Of a DNA stretch of 8,074 nucleotides, positions 6,001 through 8,074 are shown piece after piece. Position 1 is the first letter of the stretch. Each line of letters opens with the position of its first letter. This DNA comes from SFEL01 sp045592165 (GTDB lineage: Bacteria; Bacillota; Clostridia; Christensenellales; CAG-138): positions 1 to 8,074 of the forward strand of contig JAZNUG010000206.1 in NCBI GenBank assembly GCA_045592165.1. The letters run 5' to 3'. The translations under genes and the position numbers were made by a program. The notes beneath the pieces are model-generated. The model ran no database searches and had not been told where the DNA came from. It worked only from the letters and a program-made list of their open reading frames with translations.

Positions 6001-7574
6001 GCGTCATGCAGAAGGATAAACTGTGCGAGCTGGATGGTGAATACTACTATGCACAGGAAGACGGCGCGCTGGCTGCGGATGGCACCTACTATGTATCCAA
6101 TACCAACGGCTTGCTCAATGATGGCGACGGTTATTACATGTTCGATGCAGACGGCAAGCTGATCAGGACGGGCTTCGTGACGGATCCCGATGGCAATACC
6201 TACTATTACAACAACCTTGTAAGGGTAAAGGGCCTGATCAGGATTGAGGATAATTACCGTGTCTTCGATGAGAATACCGGAAAGATGCTCAGGAATACCG
6301 TCGTATCTGTTGAAGAGGGCAATGCTTACGGCCTTGAAGCCGGCAGCTACCCCGTTGATGAAAACGGTGTTCTGGGTGAGAAGATTGCACAGAGCGAGTC
6401 CATGCAGATAGTAAGCCTGCCTGATAAGCTGGTATACTATAAGGGCGAAAGCTTTGTTGATGCCGGTCTCAGAGTACATGTGGTCAATAGCGATAACAGC
6501 ACTGTTGACGTAACCGATGAGGTGGAAATCAGCGGATTTGACAGCAGCGCAAGCGGCGAAAAGACCATCACCGTTGCCTATGGCGATTACACAAATACCT
6601 TCAAGGTATATGTATTCAGCTTTAGCAATGTAAGCCTGAGCCTTGACGGCAGAGTAATAATCAACTTCTACTCTCAGTTCCCCGGTGCGGAAGCGGCCGG
6701 ATATACTCCCGGCATCCTGTTCTTCAGGGATGAACCCGGCAAGGACGAAATTGCCGCTGCTTATGCAAGGGGTGAGGGCGTAACCGAGTACATCAAGGGC
6801 AATGACGGCTCATTCATGTTCAGCTATGATAAGCTGGCTGCCAAGGAAATGAACGACATGGTATATGCCGTACTGTATGCAAAGCAGGCCAATGGCCGCG
6901 TTGTATACGGCACGCCTTCCGGTATCAGCGTTGCTCAGTATGTTCCCATGGTACTGGATTCCTATACGGGCGACCGTGCGCTTCAGACGCTGATGGTGGA
7001 TATGCTCAACTACGGCGCAGCGGCTCAGCTGTACTTCAACTACCGTACGGATGCTCTGGCAAATGCCAACATTGACAAGTGGGCGGATTGCGCTACCACC
7101 ACCGTTCCCGAGCTTGTATCCGCTATGAAGCTGATCAATGACGGTATCACATCCGATGCTGTTAAGATCACCAGCGCAACCCTGTCTCTGGACAATGAGC
7201 TTTCCATCAACTTCTACACCGACGTTTACGGCAGTGTAGAGTCCGCAGAACTGCTCATCTTTGACAGCTATACCGAAGGCGGCACCTACAATGCCGATAC
7301 CGCTTCCAGAAAGGTTCAGGCGGCAGAGCATAACGGACAGTATGTTGGCTTCGTACATAATATTGCTGCCAAGGAAATGCGCGACCGCTACTATGTACGT
7401 ATGCGTGTTGTTCTGGAGGACGGTACTGAGGCATACAGCGGCATTGGCTGCTACAGCGTTGAAACATATGCCTACCTGACCAGGATGGGCGCCCAGCCTT
7501 CCGCCGCTCTCAAGAACCTGACAGAAGATATGATGAGATACGGCGATTCCGCATCTGCATACTTTGCAAGGTAG
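1..7574 (+). CDS. Giant multidomain cell-surface protein with phosphodiester glycosidase (NAGPA-like) domain, 5' partial
   Basis: The reading frame is open from base 3 to the TAG at 7572-7574, giving 2523 visible residues; bases 1-2 look like the end of a TGT cysteine codon, so the true start and any signal peptide lie to the left. Domains in visible-residue order: thirteen Cys-rich repeats (1-510), an unassigned domain (about 513-811), a NAGPA-type phosphodiester glycosidase domain (about 812-1086), a Big_2-like Ig fold (1093-1178), an unnamed segment (1180-1510), cell-wall-binding-like Tyr/Gly repeats (1511-2133), a Big_3-like Ig fold (2134-2205) and a duplicated C-terminal module (2207-2523). 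NAGPA domains hydrolyse sugar phosphodiesters or act on related exopolysaccharide bonds; the substrate here is unknown. The domain mix implies an extracellular, wall-associated location. No LPXTG motif or C-terminal hydrophobic helix is seen, so attachment is probably non-covalent or N-terminal. The TTG at 171 lies inside a repeat without a ribosome binding site and is not the start. Confidence 0.93.
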   Translation, partial: TEDGWEEYVTCRRCDYTTYKEIPAPGHAEEIEAAKEPTCTETGLTEGKHCTVCNEILKEQEEIPALGHSEESIAGTEPTCTTKGLTDGEKCSVCGEILKVQESIDALGHDEKEHDGQDATCTEDGWEEYVTCSRCDYTTYEAITALGHTEAIDAAVPATCTETGLTEGKHCDVCGEVLVAQTVVDVLDHTEVIDEAKAPTCTEPGLAEGSHCGVCNFVFTEQEEIPALGHTEVIDKAVEASCTETGLTEGKHCSVCNEVLEEQETVPALGHSEESIAGTEPTCTTKGLTDGEKCSVCGEILKVQESIDALGHDEEEHDGQDADCTEDGWKEYVTCSRCDYTTYEEIPALGHTEATDEAKEPTCTETGLTEGSHCDVCGEVLKAQEDIPELGHEEVTYDAKAATCKEVGWNAYVACSRCDYSTYEEIPVADHVEVEDEEIPALCEDEGRTAGTHCEVCGDILSGSEIIPALGHNIVQYDAKKPGFGTVGWEAYEDCTRCGYTTYVEIPALPEAKIETFDEFMMYLPMLEELAMSYAIEHPGNDPVQLVIKYIRTGVDRYNDGSWNIMAGYEDPNFAEFVLQVEDMFNSEAENTDEMLAISGLKNIQTFDLPNGDRVDFGHMFGTMDITYHNNFSVNHADVGGWGGDLADLLTAADGAEKGKVTGTMSEMVAKISTDYLGAYFEDGSFSYTDIYGDLDGYYVMKQLEDFEFDIEAGNTMTAIFSEYFTEELTDEFRADYLLKNRLNGVSSRDAIRDAVYNAYRSNSVIATLEGTREFESEAKELDLLRQASCYAFADYLCKLAGDYVEITENKHYTVYNSEFSVLAPGISQEIKYATSADNKNMVYYLATADLNREDVHVRVNADYDESRIPTEGDAYEMKRVLDQANAVQDKYGNPESADYIENYNVIVGINGAGYNMNTGVPGGLLQMDGKVYNGIYTDEDDGFFGILKDGTAIIGTAAEYMSTYKDQLDFAIQKFGATLVEDGKISSAAINGDRASRTAVGITRNGKVVFMVLDGRGEPWSCGGTMAEIAQIMLEAGCVDAINLDGGGSTTFVAKPAGEDELKVVNVPSDGAARSVCTTLMMASTAPSSTAFDHAKLNAETKNMTIGSSVQITAKGVSATGNEAELPEGTTWAVDDERWGTISEDGVLTAHRNGTVEVSLMLGEEVLGTISINVVEPDKLYFTRENVNVVYGSSVALPLKAAYSGKNVIINPDDIVFELSNESGTMDGFTFSANETSTFKNVKVTAKLKANEEITASITVAMYNQGDMSFDFDKATAGSRQLAWLRQVSNSTTTDEITYMVVDSEEPMETSYTFAIDMTQIPIPEQLADLVFMLPGADMEGASAWMFLMQLAERINDMTEVKPIVRIDPNFDVDISGLKVVNDYFELKETVFNEEDNSLTLILNWKDQTQAIDPETANPLCILSGIKVTPKADADWGNNKRLTVVHGGEVNYTVYMRANALYTHASSPENQAVFGVYPYIDPDDSADRGGYFKGVYAQFEDTYNLVGALKNGWFVEDGGYAYYVEGERLTGVKEADGLYYDFGDSGINIGKIPYNGLFTEDGDTYYAKQGVRVSGWYKLGDDNYYFDATTFKARTGESVVKDDSGNHTYTFGEDGKLIRGAFVETANGTRYYWAGKLMNRVWFTLEEGTYYADHDGYVAYGYYPVYENATEDPIWWYFNEETGVRERLGDGFMWHKGMEYYCEDGVFYYGVTELEGGLLFTSSTNGLLRKNSMCYISNKLDRTAGLETGAYWCDEYGYIVANGLVDIDGDTYYFNNYEKAKGFTKIGDDYYFFHPSTGKMFKNSRQWVGTNSYGIKPDYYYFLEDGRIDLPAPEVGIKIVEENGKMYLTIDGVKQKDGLHKLGDDYYYAKESGELAVDEVYYVSKTNGYLNDVKGYYGFDAEAKIIKNGFITAPSGESYHYVDLVRSKGFTKIGNDYYLFNTGNGRMYKNCIEWVPANPYGIQTGYHTFLEDGRMVIDEPEQGSEIIVENGKMYLIIDGVMQKDKLCELDGEYYYAQEDGALAADGTYYVSNTNGLLNDGDGYYMFDADGKLIRTGFVTDPDGNTYYYNNLVRVKGLIRIEDNYRVFDENTGKMLRNTVVSVEEGNAYGLEAGSYPVDENGVLGEKIAQSESMQIVSLPDKLVYYKGESFVDAGLRVHVVNSDNSTVDVTDEVEISGFDSSASGEKTITVAYGDYTNTFKVYVFSFSNVSLSLDGRVIINFYSQFPGAEAAGYTPGILFFRDEPGKDEIAAAYARGEGVTEYIKGNDGSFMFSYDKLAAKEMNDMVYAVLYAKQANGRVVYGTPSGISVAQYVPMVLDSYTGDRALQTLMVDMLNYGAAAQLYFNYRTDALANANIDKWADCATTTVPELVSAMKLINDGITSDAVKITSATLSLDNELSINFYTDVYGSVESAELLIFDSYTEGGTYNADTASRKVQAAEHNGQYVGFVHNIAAKEMRDRYYVRMRVVLEDGTEAYSGIGCYSVETYAYLTRMGAQPSAALKNLTEDMMRYGDSASAYFAR
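84..446 (+). repeat. Internal 363-base duplication, copy 1 (repeats 2-3-4, A-A-B)
   Basis: This three-repeat block (121 residues) recurs 609 bases downstream at 693-1055. Bases 195-331 match 804-940 exactly (137 bases), including synonymous positions. Flanking parts diverge: bases 115-152 match 724-761 exactly, while the class B repeat at 330-446 differs from 939-1055 at about ten of 117 positions. This points to recent segmental duplication or gene conversion within the gene. Confidence 0.88.
693..1055 (+). repeat. Internal 363-base duplication, copy 2 (repeats 7-8-9, A-A-B)
   Basis: This is the second copy of the A-A-B block at 84-446, separated from it by two class A repeats (447-692). 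The central repeat (816-938) encodes exactly the same 41 residues as 207-329, while its neighbours differ by several residues. Identity is concentrated in the middle, as expected from a conversion tract or from a recent duplication whose edges have since drifted. Confidence 0.88.
1539..2435 (+). other. Unassigned domain with HMFGTMDI and HADVGGWGGDL motifs
   Basis: This is a stretch of about 300 residues (visible 513-811) between the Cys repeats and the glycosidase domain. It starts KIETFDEFMMYLP and appears mostly helical by composition. Its most distinctive part is DFGHMFGTMDITYHN from base 1848, followed after a short loop by HADVGGWGGDL at 1908-1940. The spaced His and Asp with a GGWGGDL loop look like an active or binding site, but I do not recognise the family and assign no function. 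The C-terminal part has several charged, probably helical segments leading into the glycosidase domain. Confidence 0.6.
2436..3260 (+). other. Phosphodiester glycosidase domain (NAGPA family, PF09992-like)
   Basis: This domain of about 275 residues (visible 812-1086) carries the family hallmarks. The lead-in is HYTVYNSEFSVLAPGISQ. GINGAGYNMNTGVPGG lies at 2727-2774. The segment at 2985-3053 begins RASRTAVGI and ends VLDGR. NLDGGGSTTFV lies at 3132-3164, preceded by a helix with AEIAQIMLEAG. These match the fold of the mammalian mannose-6-phosphate uncovering enzyme and bacterial exopolysaccharide-related homologues, which cleave sugar phosphodiester linkages. The conserved Asp and Gly-rich loop look intact, so the domain is probably active. 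In a Gram-positive envelope, plausible substrates are teichoic-acid-like or phosphoglycan polymers, but nothing here identifies one. Confidence 0.88.
3279..3536 (+). other. Bacterial Ig-like domain, group 2 (Big_2-like)
   Basis: These 86 residues (visible 1093-1178) directly follow the glycosidase domain. They contain MTIGSSVQITAKGVSATG, then TTWAVDDERWGTISEDGVLTA, and end in a strand ISINVVEP. The pattern of a W in a strand, then G-x-I-x-x-D-G-V-L-T-A, then a closing hydrophobic strand is typical of Big_2 (PF02368) folds. The likely role is as a rigid spacer or carbohydrate-binding accessory module. Confidence 0.78.
3540..4532 (+). other. Unnamed segment after the glycosidase/Ig module
   Basis: These 331 residues (visible 1180-1510) begin with beta-rich sequence LYFTRENVNVVYGSSVALPL. 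They continue through FDFDKATAGSRQLAWLRQVS, then FAIDMTQIPIP, a short hydrophobic stretch around AWMFLMQLAERI, WKDQTQAIDPETANPLCI and YPYIDPDDSADRGGYF. From memory of similar proteins, this segment often accompanies NAGPA domains in gut clostridial exoproteins, but I know of no named function. It has no catalytic motif I recognise and leads into the wall-binding repeats. It may be two beta-sandwich domains; that is inference. Confidence 0.55.
5346..5786 (+). repeat. 147-residue higher-order repeat, unit 1
   Basis: This unit starts at KGFTKIGDDYY and spans exactly 441 bases before the next KGFTKIG. By hand count, 85 of 147 residues are identical to unit 2. It contains several wall-binding-like hairpins plus a non-repeat insert (WVGTNSYGIKPDYYYF and ENGKMYLTIDGVKQKDG). 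The preceding segment, about 4905-5345, looks like a more diverged copy with an indel. Confidence 0.85.
5787..6227 (+). repeat. 147-residue higher-order repeat, unit 2
   Basis: This second unit is exactly 441 bases long and is in register with unit 1. Shared landmarks are KGFTKIG, FLEDGR, ENGKMYL, IDGV, YYVS-x-TNG and LVR at the end. The DNA has diverged at many synonymous sites, so this duplication is older than the one in the cysteine repeats. Confidence 0.85.
6228..6392 (+). repeat. 147-residue higher-order repeat, truncated unit 3
   Basis: This is a partial third unit starting at KGLIRIEDNYRVF, 441 bases after unit 2. It keeps NTGKMLRN and NAYGLEAGSY, then stops after about 55 residues and passes into the Big_3-like fold. 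Confidence 0.75.
6402..6617 (+). other. Bacterial Ig-like domain, group 3 (Big_3-like)
   Basis: These 72 residues (visible 2134-2205) have the Big_3 (PF07523) signature: KLVYYKGESFVDAGLRVHV, a polar strand with DVTDEVEISGFDSS, then GEKTITVAYGDYTNTFKVYV. Such domains are common spacers or adhesion modules in Firmicute surface proteins. Confidence 0.85.
6621..7571 (+). repeat. Duplicated C-terminal module of clostridial exoproteins
   Basis: There are two related copies, at 6621-7043 and 7161-7571, with a 39-residue linker. Each has an opening beta hairpin (VSLSLDGRVIINFYS in the first, ATLSLDNELSINFYTD in the second), a central AAKEM motif (AAKEMNDMVYAVLY and AAKEMRDRYYVRMR), and a closing helix (MLNYGAAAQLYFNY and MMRYGDSASAYFAR). 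I recall this AAKEM/NYGAAAQ-YF module at the C-termini of secreted clostridial proteins; its function is unknown to me. The protein ends immediately after the second copy, without a sorting signal. Confidence 0.75.
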
Positions 7575-7607
7575 CGGCGGCCGGCATAAGAAGCAAAGGA
7601 GAAAAAC
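7575..7607 (+). other. Short intergenic gap, no terminator seen
   Basis: This 33-base spacer between the two genes has a GC-rich start (cggcggccggc) but no hairpin followed by a T-run, and no convincing promoter boxes. Co-transcription of the two genes is the simplest reading. Confidence 0.7.
7595..7601 (+). promoter_or_regulatory. Ribosome binding site AAAGGAG for the lipoprotein gene
   Basis: AAAGGAG sits six bases before the ATG at 7608. It is a strong Shine-Dalgarno match at near-ideal spacing, and it fixes the start of the downstream gene. Confidence 0.88.
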
Positions 7608-8074
7608 ATGGACAGAAGACGCATTGGTATTCTCATGGTTGCGCTGCTGTTTGCAGTTGCATCTGTAGGATGTGCGCAGCAGGAACCGGTGACTGATGTT
7701 ATTCCCGAGGAAATAATCGTTACTCCGGAACCTACTCCCGAGCCCACCCCCGTACCAACTCCCGAGCCTACTCCGTTGCCTGAGAGGCCGACGCTGGATG
7801 GTTCCCAGACCTTGCTTAAGGCCATAGAACGGCTTGGAATAGCAAGCGTGGAGCTGGATAAGGTTTATTCCTCCGAGGAGGTTATTGCTCTGGTCGTAAA
7901 GGCACTGGGATATGAGGAAACTGCTATAAAAAACAATTTCCAGCATCCCTATGACGAAGTTTCACCAGAATACGATCCTTACGTTGGTTATGCCTATGCT
8001 ACCTGGCTGGTAGCAGGCATATCCAATGAGGAGTTTGAGGCTCAGGGCGAGGCGGATGATAAACTGTTTACCGG
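7608..8074 (+). CDS. Putative lipoprotein with Pro/Thr spacer and S-layer-homology-like region, 3' partial
   Basis: The frame is open from ATG 7608 to the right edge: 155 complete codons and two further bases, no stop. The N-terminus MDRRR is basic and is followed by a hydrophobic core (IGILMVALLFAVA) and the lipobox-like SVGC with Cys22. This predicts signal peptidase II processing and lipid anchoring on the outer face of the membrane. Residues 39-61 are a TPEP-type spacer. Residues about 88-155 resemble clostridial S-layer-homology-like sequence: SSEEVIALVVKALGYEE, then YDEVSPEYDPYVGYAY, a (W)LVAGIS turn and FEAQGEAD. SLH domains usually bind secondary wall polymers. The gene follows the giant surface protein by 33 bases with its own ribosome binding site, suggesting a joint envelope role. 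The -3 lipobox residue is Ser rather than the usual Leu. The missing C-terminus could hold another functional domain. Confidence 0.85.
   Translation, partial: MDRRRIGILMVALLFAVASVGCAQQEPVTDVIPEEIIVTPEPTPEPTPVPTPEPTPLPERPTLDGSQTLLKAIERLGIASVELDKVYSSEEVIALVVKALGYEETAIKNNFQHPYDEVSPEYDPYVGYAYATWLVAGISNEEFEAQGEADDKLFT
7722..7790 (+). repeat. Pro/Thr/Glu-rich spacer (TPEP repeats) in the lipoprotein
   Basis: This encodes residues 39-61, mostly TPEP and TPVP units, made by repeats of act/acc, ccc/ccg and gag. Such low-complexity linkers commonly hold a lipoprotein's folded part away from the membrane and through the wall. Confidence 0.85.

Larger units (their letters stand above)
4533..6401 (+). 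repeat. Cell-wall-binding-like Tyr/Gly repeat region
   Basis: This region (visible 1511-2133) is dominated by short repeats of the form G-(W/F/L)-x(4-6)-DG-x-x-YY(Y/F)-x(3-5)-G, such as KNGWFVEDGGYAYYVEG, VSGWYKLGDDNYYFD and KGFTKIGDDYYFF. They resemble choline/glucan-binding cell wall repeats (PF01473-like), which form a beta-solenoid that holds proteins on wall glycans. The early copies keep Trp; later ones replace it with Tyr, Phe or Leu. The likely role is attaching this enzyme to the bacterium's own envelope or to a polysaccharide substrate; the ligand cannot be read from sequence. Confidence 0.85.

Noticed and set aside
3714..6479. Minus-strand 921-codon open frame
   Set aside because: It is the exact codon-register complement of the sense gene. 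It has no domain sense of its own and is explained by codon bias.
6621..7574. Diversity-generating retroelement target at the C-terminus
   Set aside because: There is no reverse transcriptase, no template repeat and no adenine-biased variable segment in the window, and the C-terminal module is not a C-type lectin fold.
7571..7590. Possible hairpin in the GC-rich start of the intergenic gap acting as a terminator
   Set aside because: The potential stem is very short, overlaps the stop codon and is not followed by a T-run.
6810..7946. Minus-strand 378-codon open frame spanning the gene junction
   Set aside because: It is in the same register as the sense genes and overlaps both of them; the sense frames have recognisable domains and a ribosome binding site.

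Overview
The window holds one very large secreted or surface protein gene, cut off at its 5' end, and the start of a lipoprotein gene downstream on the same strand. Nothing in the sequence names the species. The domain set, the AGGAG ribosome binding site and the roughly half-GC coding DNA suggest an anaerobic clostridial Firmicute of the Oscillospiraceae/Ruminococcaceae type, probably from a gut or rumen. This placement is an inference from protein style and is not proven.

Layout, with residues counted from the first complete codon at base 3. Bases 1-1532 encode thirteen tandem repeats of 39 or 41 residues, each with three cysteines and a closing histidine, broadly C-x10-C-x2-C-x12/14-H. Bases 1539-2435 encode a domain I cannot assign, with a striking HADVGGWGGDL motif. 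Bases 2436-3260 encode a phosphodiester glycosidase (NAGPA-type) domain, the only recognisable enzyme. Next come a Big_2-like Ig fold (3279-3536), an unnamed segment (3540-4532), a long tyrosine/glycine-rich cell-wall-binding-like repeat region (4533-6401) containing a 441-base higher-order repeat, a Big_3-like Ig fold (6402-6617), and two copies of a clostridial C-terminal module (6621-7571). The stop codon is at 7572-7574. No LPXTG signal or C-terminal membrane helix is visible.

After a 33-base gap with a good ribosome binding site and no terminator, a second gene starts at 7608 and runs off the right edge. It encodes a lipoprotein with a signal peptide, a Pro/Thr-rich spacer and an S-layer-homology-like segment.

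Together the genes look like a cell-envelope pair: a giant wall-associated protein carrying a sugar-phosphodiester hydrolase-like domain, followed by a lipid-anchored envelope protein, probably co-transcribed. There are no RNA genes, mobile elements, CRISPR arrays or minus-strand genes that I can support. The most unusual parts are the cysteine-repeat array with its recent internal duplication and the unassigned domain between that array and the enzyme.
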